A stretch of DNA of 6,953 nucleotides, taken from the NCBI GenBank assembly GCA_019242135.1, contig JAFAWC010000638.1, forward strand, positions 1 through 6,953, written 5' to 3'. The notes under the pieces were generated by a model that was not told where the DNA came from, searched no databases, and saw nothing but the letters and a program-made list of their open reading frames with translations. The translations under genes and the position numbers were made by a program. Positions 1 to 5,718 of the stretch are shown here, one piece after another (position 1 is the first letter of the stretch; each line of letters starts with the position of its first letter). The DNA is from Mycobacteriaceae bacterium. Its GTDB lineage: Bacteria; Actinomycetota; Actinomycetes; Mycobacteriales; Mycobacteriaceae.

Positions 1-2514
1 GTTCTCGGCCACGACGACACTGTCACGCAGCAGGCGCGCTTTCGCGTTGCGGCGGATGATGCCCGACGTGACGAGGCAGCCGGCGATGAGTCCCACCTTC
101 GACGAGCGGAACAGCGCCCGCACCTCGGCACGACCAAGCTCGCGCTCTTCATAGATCGGCTTGAGCAGGCCCCGCAGCGCCTTCTCGATGTCGTCGATCG
201 CCTGGTAGATCACCGAGTAGTAGCGGATCTCCACCCCCTCGCGGTTGGCGAGCTCGGTGGCTTTGCCCTCGGCGCGCACGTTGAACCCGATGATGACGGC
301 GTCGGATGCCGAAGCCAGGTTGACGTTGGTCTCGGTGACGCCGCCGACACCGCGATCGATCACCCGCAGCTCCACCTCGTCGTCGATCTGGATGCCGAGC
401 AGGGCCTCTTCCAGTGCCTCGACGGTGCCCGCGTTGTCGCCCTTGAGGATCAGGTTCAGCTGGCTGGTTTCCTTCAACGCCGAATCCAGGTCCTCGAGAC
501 TGATCCGCTTGCGCGCCCTGGCCGCCATCGCGTTGCGCTTGCGCGCGCTGCGCCGGTCGGCGATCTGACGGGCGATCCGGTCCTCGTCGACGACAAGGAA
601 GTTGTCGCCCGCGCCGGGCACCGACGTGAAGCCGATGACCTGCACCGGCCGCGACGGCAGCGCCTCCTCGACGTCGGCGCCGTGCTCATCGACCATCCGG
701 CGGACGCGGCCGTAGGCGTCGCCGGCCACCACGGAGTCCCCGACATGCAGGGTGCCGCGCTGCACGAGCACGGTGGCCACCGGTCCCCGGCCGCGGTCCA
801 GGTGCGCCTCGATCGCCACACCCTGCGCCTCCATGTCGGGGTTGGCCCGAAGGTCGAGAGCCGCGTCGGCGGTGAGCAGCACCGCTTCGAGCAGCTGCTC
901 GATGTTGGTGCCCTGCTTGGCCGAGATGTCGACGAACATGGTGTCGCCGCCGAATTCCTCTGGGACCAGGCCGTATTCGGTTAGCTGACCCCGGATCTTG
1001 GCCGGGTCAGCGCCTTCTTTGTCGATCTTGTTGACCGCGACGACGATCGGCACATCCGCCGCCTGCGCGTGGTTGACGGCTTCCACCGTCTGCGGCATCA
1101 CGCCGTCGTCGGCGGCGACCACCAGGATCGCGATGTCGGTGGCCTTCGCGCCGCGGGCACGCATCGCGGTGAACGCCTCATGGCCCGGGGTGTCGATGAA
1201 CGTGATCGGCCGGTCGGTGCCGTCGAGGTCGACCTGCACCTGGTAGGCACCGATGTGCTGGGTGATGCCGCCGGCCTCACCCTCGCGCACGTTGGCCTGA
1301 CGGATGGTGTCCAACAGTCGGGTCTTGCCGTGGTCGACGTGGCCCATCACCGTGACCACCGGTGGCCGCGTCTGCAAATCCGACTCGTCGCCCTCGTCTT
1401 CGCCATAGGACAGGTCGAAGGACTCCAGCAGCTCACGGTCCTCATCTTCGGGACTGACCACCTGGACGAGGTAGTTCATCTCGCTGCCGAGCAGCTCGAG
1501 CGTCTCGTCGCCCACCGACTGCGTGGCGGTGACCATTTCGCCGAGGTTGAACAGCGCCTGCACCAGGGCGGCGGGGTTCGCATCGATCTTCTCGGCGAAG
1601 TCGGAAAGCGACGCGCCGCGCGCCAACCGGATGGTCTCGCCGTTGCCGTGCGGCAGCCGAACACCACCGACGACCGGCGCCTGCATCGAATCGTATTCCT
1701 GGCGCTTCTGCCGCTTCGATTTGCGCCCCCGTTTAGGCGCTCCGCCGGGACGACCGAACGCGCCGGCCGCTCCGCCGCGCTGGCCGGGACGTCCGCCGCC
1801 GCCGGGACGGCCGCGAAAGCCGGTCCCGGCCGGCGGCCCACCAGGACCGCCGGGACCACCGCCGCGGTAGTTACCGCCGCCACCGGGGCGACCGCCCGCG
1901 GCAACACCTGGACCACGGCCGCCCGGGCCGGGACGGGGTGCGCCGGGTCGCGGGGCACGTCCGGGTGCGCCGCCTCCGGGCCTCGGTGGCATGTTGCCGG
2001 GCGACATACCTGGCCGGGGCGCGCCGGGCCTTGGGCCTTGGGGCCGCGGGATCGGCCGGTCCACCGGCTGCACCGTGGAGAACGGGTTGTTGCCGACGCG
2101 CGGAGTGCGCGGGGCGGGCTTGGGTGTCGGGCCGGGCCTCGGCGCACCGGGCGCCGGCCCGGGCCGTGCCGGGCTGGGTGCCGGCGCGCTTGCTGCCGTG
2201 GCCGCCGGGCGCGCCGGTGCTGGAGGGGGCGGCGCCGGTGCAGCCGGAGGCGCGGGAACCGCGGCCACGGCTTTCGGAGGTGCGGTCGCGACCGCGCCGC
2301 CGGCGGCCTTCTTCACCGCGCCGTTGCCCCCCTGGGCGGCCTGAGCGGTCTTACCGCCGCCGAAAGACTCGCGAAGCCGCCGGGCGACCGGTGCTTCGAC
2401 AGTCGAGGAGGCCGATTTGACGAATTCGCCTTGTTCGCTCAGCCGTGCGAGAACTTCTTTACTTGTGACACCGAGTTCCTTGGCCAACTCGTGCACACGG
2501 GCCTTACCTGCCAC
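1..2514 (-). CDS. infB: Translation initiation factor IF-2 (3' end cut by window edge)
   Basis: IF2 is the GTPase that brings initiator fMet-tRNA to the 30S subunit and promotes 50S joining in the cytoplasm. 838 codons are present and the frame is open to base 1, so roughly the last 60 residues (end of domain C2) are outside the window. Domains in order: IF2_N helical domain about residues 1-52; Ala/Pro-rich linker about 55-190; Gly/Arg-rich stretch about 190-260 ending in a basic patch (261-271); second IF2_N domain about 277-350; acidic linker about 360-385; then the GTPase core. G motifs are intact: G1 GHVDHGKT at 391-398, G3 DTPGHEAF at 441-448, G4 NKID at 495-498 and G5 SAK at 531-533. 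Domain II and later IF2 domains follow. The start is GTG at 2512-2514 behind a GGAG; the protein begins (M)[15 protein letters not shown], as in other mycobacterial IF2s. It lies 78 bases after ylxR in the rimP-nusA-ylxR operon. Identification is very secure. Confidence 0.97.
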   Translation of the reverse strand, partial: MAGKARVHELAKELGVTSKEVLARLSEQGEFVKSASSTVEAPVARRLRESFGGGKTAQAAQGGNGAVKKAAGGAVATAPPKAVAAVPAPPAAPAPPPPAPARPAATAASAPAPSPARPGPAPGAPRPGPTPKPAPRTPRVGNNPFSTVQPVDRPIPRPQGPRPGAPRPGMSPGNMPPRPGGGAPGRAPRPGAPRPGPGGRGPGVAAGGRPGGGGNYRGGGPGGPGGPPAGTGFRGRPGGGGRPGQRGGAAGAFGRPGGAPKRGRKSKRQKRQEYDSMQAPVVGGVRLPHGNGETIRLARGASLSDFAEKIDANPAALVQALFNLGEMVTATQSVGDETLELLGSEMNYLVQVVSPEDEDRELLESFDLSYGEDEGDESDLQTRPPVVTVMGHVDHGKTRLLDTIRQANVREGEAGGITQHIGAYQVQVDLDGTDRPITFIDTPGHEAFTAMRARGAKATDIAILVVAADDGVMPQTVEAVNHAQAADVPIVVAVNKIDKEGADPAKIRGQLTEYGLVPEEFGGDTMFVDISAKQGTNIEQLLEAVLLTADAALDLRANPDMEAQGVAIEAHLDRGRGPVATVLVQRGTLHVGDSVVAGDAYGRVRRMVDEHGADVEEALPSRPVQVIGFTSVPGAGDNFLVVDEDRIARQIADRRSARKRNAMAARARKRISLEDLDSALKETSQLNLILKGDNAGTVEALEEALLGIQIDDEVELRVIDRGVGGVTETNVNLASASDAVIIGFNVRAEGKATELANREGVEIRYYSVIYQAIDDIEKALRGLLKPIYEERELGRAEVRALFRSSKVGLIAGCLVTSGIIRRNAKARLLRDSVVVAEN

Positions 2515-2592
2515 TACCTCTCCATCTCTCGAGGCGACGGCTGCCGAAAGGCCGGCGCCCCGGGTTAGCTACGACACATGGTCATCGGGACT
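2515..2592 (-). other. ylxR-infB intergenic spacer
   Basis: This 78-base spacer lies inside the operon. Read on the minus strand it is GC-rich in the middle (a GGCGCC palindrome at 2554-2559 and short GCCG/CGGC arms) but has no U-tract, so I do not call a terminator. I see no convincing promoter. It ends with the infB ribosome binding site. It is probably transcribed through as part of the polycistronic mRNA. Confidence 0.5.
2517..2523 (-). promoter_or_regulatory. Ribosome binding site of infB
   Basis: On the minus strand this reads GGAGAGG, with the GGAG core five bases before the GTG at 2512-2514. It supports that GTG as the start. The only nearby upstream ATG (2523-2525) is followed by a TAG two codons later in its frame, so it is not an alternative. 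Confidence 0.7.
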
Positions 2593-2940
2593 TCACGGTG
2601 TGCTCATGTTCTTCGCTACCTGTTCTCTTTCCGGGTGGTCGGGCGCATCCACTGAGTCGATGTGCTCGACGCCCGCGGATATGTCCATGGGACCGCTGAC
2701 CCGCAACGCTCGGCCGAAAGCTCGCCGGCGGACCGCTGCGCGCAGACACTGCTGGTTGGGGTGCAGCCAGGCACCCCGCCCCGGCAGATTACCTGCAGTG
2801 TCAACGGTCACGGCGAACTCGCCGTTCCCCTTCGACACCGCTACCACGCGAAGCAGTTCGTCGGCCAGCCCTCGTCTACGGCAGCCGATGCAGGTCCGTA
2901 CCGGTCCTGCATCGGAAGTCGAAGTCTCGCGCTGGATCAC
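2593..2940 (-). CDS. ylxR: YlxR/RnpM family RNA-binding protein (DUF448)
   Basis: This small basic protein of 115 residues belongs to the YlxR (DUF448) family, which sits between nusA and infB in many Gram-positive bacteria. The Bacillus subtilis member, RnpM, binds the RNA of RNase P and modulates its activity; that role is family knowledge and unproven here. Visible family marks are RTCIGCRRRG at residues 15-24, with the CxxC pair C17/C20, and the GRGAWLHP signature at 54-61, followed by an Arg-rich helix (RRRAFGRALR, 71-80) likely to contact RNA. The C-terminal tail after about residue 85 is acidic and poorly conserved. The start is GTG at 2938-2940; no other start codon lies between it and the conserved RTCIGC block. 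A modest AAGG lies about 11 bases upstream. nusA ends 46 bases before it and infB begins 78 bases after it, which fits co-transcription. Confidence 0.93.
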   Translation of the reverse strand: MIQRETSTSDAGPVRTCIGCRRRGLADELLRVVAVSKGNGEFAVTVDTAGNLPGRGAWLHPNQQCLRAAVRRRAFGRALRVSGPMDISAGVEHIDSVDAPDHPEREQVAKNMSTP

Positions 2941-2986
2941 GAGTCAGTCTACCTTCACGCCGTTAGCGGTCCCACGCGAGCGGTCC

Positions 2987-3997
2987 CTAGGACGTCGGCT
3001 GGCCCTGCGTCGCCTCGTTGTCGCTGCGGATATCGATCCGCCAACCCGTGAGTCGGGCGGCCAACCTGGCGTTTTGGCCTTCCTTACCGATCGCCAGAGA
3101 CAGCTGGAAGTCCGGAACCACCACGCGCGCGGCACGGGCGTTCGCGTCAACCACCGCCACCGATACCACCTTCGCGGGCGACAGCGCATTGGCCACGAAC
3201 CGGGCGGGGTCCTCGTCGTAGTCGATGATGTCGATCTTTTCGCCGGACAGCTCGCTCATCACGTTGCGGACTCGCTGGCCCATCGGGCCGATGCACGCGC
3301 CCTTCGCGTTGAGGCCCGGGACCCGCGAGCGCACGGCGATCTTTGAGCGGTGACCCGCCTCGCGGGCGACCGCGACGATCTCGACCGAGGCGTCGGCGAT
3401 CTCGGGAACCTCCAGCGAGAACAATTTGCGCACCAGGTTCGGATGTGTGCGCGACAACGTGATCAGCGGTTCCCGTGAGCCACGGCTGACACCCACGACG
3501 TAGCAGCGGAGCCGGTCGCCGTGCTCGTAGCGTTCGCCGGGCACCTGTTCGGCGGACGGGATCACGCCCTCGGAACCTTTCGTTTCGCTCCCCATCCTGA
3601 CCACGACGAGCCCACGCGCGTTGGCGCGGGCGTCGCGCTGGATCACCCCCGCGACGATGTCGCCTTCACGGGCGGAGAACTCGCCGTAAGTCTTCTCGTT
3701 CTCGGCGTCGCGGAGCCGCTGCAGCATCACCTGACGTGCGGTAGTGGCCGCGACGCGACCGAATCCCTCCGGGGTGTCGTCCCACTCGCTGAGGACGTTG
3801 CCGTCATCATCGGTCTCGCGCGCTATGACCGTCACCTCACCGGTCCTGCGGTCGATCTCGATGCGGGCGTCGGGCTGGTGGCCTTGGGTGTGGCGGTACG
3901 CGGTGAGCAGGGCGGACTTGATCGTCTCGAGCAGCTCTCCGACAGACATTCCCCTGTCGACTTCGATCGCGTGCAGCGCGGCCATGTCGATGTTCAT
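2987..3997 (-). CDS. nusA: Transcription termination/antitermination factor NusA
   Basis: NusA binds RNA polymerase and the emerging transcript, controlling pausing, intrinsic termination and rRNA antitermination. The 336-residue protein shows the RNAP-binding N-terminal domain (about 1-105), an S1 domain (about 108-185), KH1 (about 186-260) with the GPMG loop at 237-240, and KH2 (about 263-330) with the GKEG loop at 304-307. It stops just after KH2 and lacks the C-terminal acidic repeats of the E. coli protein. This is usual for actinobacterial NusA and is not a truncation; M. tuberculosis NusA is about the same size. The ATG at 3995-3997 overlaps the rimP stop as ATGA. A GAAGG ribosome binding site lies at 4005-4009, seven bases upstream, inside the rimP coding region, so translation is probably coupled. 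ylxR follows after 46 bases. Start and identity are secure; M5 is a weaker alternative start. Confidence 0.97.
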   Translation of the reverse strand: MNIDMAALHAIEVDRGMSVGELLETIKSALLTAYRHTQGHQPDARIEIDRRTGEVTVIARETDDDGNVLSEWDDTPEGFGRVAATTARQVMLQRLRDAENEKTYGEFSAREGDIVAGVIQRDARANARGLVVVRMGSETKGSEGVIPSAEQVPGERYEHGDRLRCYVVGVSRGSREPLITLSRTHPNLVRKLFSLEVPEIADASVEIVAVAREAGHRSKIAVRSRVPGLNAKGACIGPMGQRVRNVMSELSGEKIDIIDYDEDPARFVANALSPAKVVSVAVVDANARAARVVVPDFQLSLAIGKEGQNARLAARLTGWRIDIRSDNEATQGQPTS

Positions 3998-4521
3998 GTC
4001 CCGGCCTTCGGCGGACCAAGCCCGGCAAGTTCGAGCTCGCGTGGATTCGGCGACGAAAACTCAACCTGGACAACGGCTTTGACGATGCTGTCGAGCGGAA
4101 TGTCTCGGACCTGCCAGTCACGATCGGTTGGCCTGACCACCACGCGCAACATCCCGTCATCGGTCAGACCGAGCCGGCCGGTGACCGACGAGCCGTCGGC
4201 GAGTGTCAGATCGGCCTTACGTCCGCGGGCGCGCCGGAAGTGCTTTTCGCTGGTCAACGGACGGTCGACTCCGGGCGAGCTCACCTCGAGCACATAGCGA
4301 TCACTGCCGGTGCCGGCGTCATCGAGCAGTGCCGACGCGCGCCGTGACAGCGCCGCGATCGTGTCGAGGTCCAGCGGATCGTCGCCGTCGGCGATCACGG
4401 TGATGCGCGGCGGACGGGCCGCGGCATCGACGACCACGCTCTCGATCTCATAGCCGGCACGCACGAACTCGTTGTCGAGTAGCTCGAAAACCTGTTCCTG
4501 CGACGGCAGCCCCGTGGCCAC
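3994..4521 (-). CDS. rimP: Ribosome maturation factor RimP
   Basis: RimP assists late maturation of the 30S subunit, binding free 30S particles near protein S12. With the GTG start at 4519-4521 the protein is 175 residues. The N-terminal alpha/beta domain is about residues 8-90 and includes the family motif [12 protein letters not shown] at 78-89. It is followed by [10 protein letters not shown] and the C-terminal SH3-like domain (about 92-158, with the VQVEF strand). The same frame stays open upstream to an ATG at 4602, which would add 27 residues. I reject that start because the extension looks non-protein-like, M. tuberculosis RimP also begins at TGLPSQ as I recall, and a strong GAGGAG sits six bases before the GTG. 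The stop TGA overlaps the nusA ATG by four bases. It is the first gene of the rimP-nusA-ylxR-infB operon. Confidence 0.95.
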   Translation of the reverse strand: MATGLPSQEQVFELLDNEFVRAGYEIESVVVDAAARPPRITVIADGDDPLDLDTIAALSRRASALLDDAGTGSDRYVLEVSSPGVDRPLTSEKHFRRARGRKADLTLADGSSVTGRLGLTDDGMLRVVVRPTDRDWQVRDIPLDSIVKAVVQVEFSSPNPRELELAGLGPPKAGT

Positions 4522-4527
4522 GGCGAG

Positions 4528-4533
4528 CTCCTC
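4528..4533 (-). promoter_or_regulatory. Ribosome binding site that fixes the rimP start
   Basis: On the minus strand this reads GAGGAG, six bases before the GTG at 4519-4521. It is the best Shine-Dalgarno match near the 5' end of rimP and decides for this GTG over the in-frame ATG at 4602. Confidence 0.75.
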
Positions 4534-4555
4534 ATCTTGAGTTGTCCGGCTAGTC

Positions 4556-4572
4556 GCTCCGCAAATCGGAGC
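4556..4572 (-). other. Hairpin in the rimP mRNA leader
   Basis: A perfect 6-bp inverted repeat with a 5-base loop reads GCTCCG-ATTTG-CGGAGC on the minus strand. It lies between the candidate -10 box and the rimP ribosome binding site. It has no U-tract and lies upstream of the gene, so it is not a terminator. The repeat is seen directly; any role in mRNA stability or translation is inference. Confidence 0.4.
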
Positions 4573-4581
4573 CAACTTTCC

Positions 4582-4587
4582 ACGATA
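4582..4587 (-). promoter_or_regulatory. Candidate -10 element for the rimP operon
   Basis: TATCGT on the minus strand matches the TANNNT pattern of mycobacterial SigA-type -10 boxes. By eye it is the only TANNNT on either strand in 4522-4743. The best -35 I can offer is GGGACA at 4607-4612 with a long 19-base spacer, which is weak. A transcript starting about seven bases downstream (near 4575) would have a leader of about 54 bases. No transcript evidence is available to me. Confidence 0.3.
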
Positions 4588-4743
4588 CGCCAGATGCAAC
4601 ATTTGCTGTCCCGATCAACCAGGCCCGTTAACCCCTGCGACCCGCGCCGCGGAAGACCCCCGGGGCCGGCCGACTGGTACGGGCGAAGCGTTACAGCGGT
4701 TCGGCGGTCGGAGGTTCCGCGCGACCAATGGCAGGATGTCGCC

Positions 4744-5220
4744 ATGCCCAGCCGGCGCCGCGTGCTCATCGGTGCAGCCGCCCTCGTTGCGCTCGGCGCC
4801 AGCGCCCCAGGGTGCAGCTCTCCTCAGCCGCCCCAGCCCGAGGAGCTGAACACCCAACTCGACCTCGCCCGCCGCGACAGCCAGATGGCCCGAGCCGCCG
4901 CAGCGGCGGCGGGGCCCTTCTACGCACCACCGCTCAACGTCGTCGCCGACGAGCGTGCCGACCATGCCACGGCGTTGTCGGCGGAGATCGCCCGCAGGGC
5001 CGGCCAGACCACCACGTCGAGCTCACCGGCTGCGCCCGCAGCCGCATCACCGCCTCCCTCGCGAATGGACGTCATCGCGGCGCTGCGTGAATCTGCTGAC
5101 AGCGCAGCAAAATTGGCCGCCAATCTGTCCGGCTATCGAGCCGGGCTTCTCGGCTCCATTGCCGCATCATGCACCGCGTCGGTCACAGTCCCGCTGGCGA
5201 TGACGGAGCCCGCACAGTGA
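4744..5220 (+). CDS. Probable Tat-exported lipoprotein, Rv2843-like, function unknown
   Basis: This 158-residue Ala-rich protein occupies the position of M. tuberculosis Rv2843. The N-terminus shows a twin-arginine-like motif SRRRVL (residues 3-8), a hydrophobic stretch to about residue 19 and a candidate lipobox SAPGC with Cys24 as the lipidated residue. The -3 Ala and -2 Pro are not the preferred lipobox residues, so lipidation is likely but not certain. After a Pro-rich spacer come helices at about 32-56 and 68-86, a Ser/Ala/Pro linker at about 87-106, and a C-terminal helical segment at about 108-150 with Cys143. The ATG at 4744 has AGGA at 4733-4736, seven bases upstream. The same frame is open upstream to 4537, but the signal peptide and ribosome binding site favour 4744. 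The stop overlaps the next gene's start as GTGA, implying co-translation. The C-terminal half resembles that of its neighbour, so it may be a diverged ferritin-like protein; that is inference. Confidence 0.85.
   Translation: MPSRRRVLIGAAALVALGASAPGCSSPQPPQPEELNTQLDLARRDSQMARAAAAAAGPFYAPPLNVVADERADHATALSAEIARRAGQTTTSSSPAAPAAASPPPSRMDVIAALRESADSAAKLAANLSGYRAGLLGSIAASCTASVTVPLAMTEPAQ
5205..5208 (+). promoter_or_regulatory. Ribosome binding site for the ferritin-like gene
   Basis: GGAG lies eight bases before the GTG at 5217, inside the end of the lipoprotein gene. It supports that GTG over the in-frame ATG at 5169, which would add 16 residues overlapping the upstream gene. Confidence 0.6.
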
Positions 5221-5708
5221 CCTCCCCCCAGCCGCCTTCCCCCCGGCCGAGCCCGACCAAGCAGCCCGAGTCCGCCGACGAGAAGGCATTCGCCGACGCC
5301 GTCGCCGCCGAGCACGCCACGATCTACGGTTACGGGTTCGTCTCCGCTCACTCGATGCCCGAGCTCAACGAGCTGATCTCGGAAAGCCTCGCCGAACACC
5401 GCGCCCGGCGCGATGCCGTCATCGCGTTGATGGCGTCACGCTCGGTCGTCGCACCGGTCGCGGCGGTGGGTTATCAACTGCCGATACCGGTCAAGAACTG
5501 GAAGGACGCCGCCGCCTTGGCCTTGAGGATGGAGACCGACGACCAGGTGGCCTGGCGCTCGGTGCTGGAGCGCGCGCAGTCCGCCGAGGACCGGTCCTTC
5601 GCCGTGACGGCGCTGACGCAGTGCGCTGTGCGGGCATCACGCTGGCGGCAGGTGCTCCTCGTCTGGCCGTTGACGGTGCCGTTCCCGGGGGGCAGCGAAT
5701 CGCGGTAA
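5217..5708 (+). CDS. Ferritin-like domain protein (DUF4439 type), Rv2844-like
   Basis: With a GTG start at 5217 the protein is 163 residues, about the length of M. tuberculosis Rv2844. A Pro/Ser-rich N-terminal tail (1-20) precedes a helical domain. The first helix carries AEHATIYGYGFVSAH (31-45), the second LAEHRARRDAV (58-68), then helices at about 95-118 and 122-147. The AEH...Y.YG and EHRARRDA patterns are what I associate with DUF4439, an actinobacterial branch of the ferritin-like fold. The classic pair of ExxH di-iron motifs is not evident, so iron binding is doubtful. There is no signal peptide or clear membrane segment, so it is predicted cytoplasmic. The start overlaps the stop of the lipoprotein gene (GTGA, four bases), with GGAG eight bases upstream. 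It ends at TAA 5706-5708, ten bases from the convergent proS stop. Function is unknown; the family assignment is from remembered motifs. Confidence 0.85.
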   Translation: MTSPQPPSPRPSPTKQPESADEKAFADAVAAEHATIYGYGFVSAHSMPELNELISESLAEHRARRDAVIALMASRSVVAPVAAVGYQLPIPVKNWKDAAALALRMETDDQVAWRSVLERAQSAEDRSFAVTALTQCAVRASRWRQVLLVWPLTVPFPGGSESR

Positions 5709-5714
5709 GCGCTT
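5707..5714. repeat. 8-bp palindrome at the convergent gene junction
   Basis: AAGCGCTT spans the stop of the ferritin-like gene and most of the 10-base gap before the proS stop. It is too short, with no loop or U-tract, to be an intrinsic terminator. It may be chance. Confidence 0.3.
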
Positions 5715-5718
5715 GAAT

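Larger units (their letters stand above)
4522..4743. other. Divergent intergenic region between rimP and the lipoprotein gene
   Basis: These 222 bases must hold the promoters of two divergent units. The half near rimP is comparatively AT-richer and contains the candidate -10 box, the leader hairpin and a short GCAA/TTGC repeat around 4596-4605. The half near the lipoprotein gene is very GC-rich (about 4635-4675) and has no TANNNT hexamer facing right, so I cannot assign a promoter to the lipoprotein gene. I see no tRNA gene here, unlike the E. coli nusA operon, which begins with a tRNA gene. Confidence 0.6.

Noticed and set aside
1069..2568. Long plus-strand open frame of 499 codons opposite infB.
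   Set aside because: It is the antisense shadow of the GC-rich infB linker and core. The minus-strand reading is unmistakable IF2 with all G motifs, while the plus reading is Arg/Gly/Ala noise with no recognisable domain and overlaps the infB start.
2565..2585. Tiny minus-strand frame (MTMCRS) in the ylxR-infB spacer, considered as a regulatory upstream ORF for infB.
   Set aside because: Six codons with no convincing Shine-Dalgarno and no attenuator-like structure. It is easily expected by chance.
2987..3010. NusA ending straight after KH2, considered as a truncation.
   Set aside because: Actinobacterial NusA naturally lacks the C-terminal acidic repeats, and the length agrees with M. tuberculosis NusA.
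2417..3346. Plus-strand open frame of 309 codons spanning the start of infB, ylxR and the end of nusA.
   Set aside because: It runs antisense to three recognised genes, has low-complexity composition and no family resemblance. Long chance frames are common at this GC content.
3521..4297. Plus-strand open frame of 258 codons opposite nusA and rimP.
   Set aside because: It is an antisense shadow. The opposite strand encodes clear NusA and RimP, and this frame has no recognisable motif or credible ribosome binding site.
4522..4602. Longer RimP starting at the ATG at 4602.
   Set aside because: The GTG at 4521 has a strong GAGGAG at ideal spacing and matches the usual start of mycobacterial RimP. 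The extension covers the leader hairpin and the candidate -10 box.
4635..4675. Very GC-rich stretch with CCCCCGGGG and CCGGCCG palindromes, considered as a terminator or operator.
   Set aside because: There is no long stem and no U-tract, and short GC palindromes are expected by chance at this base composition.
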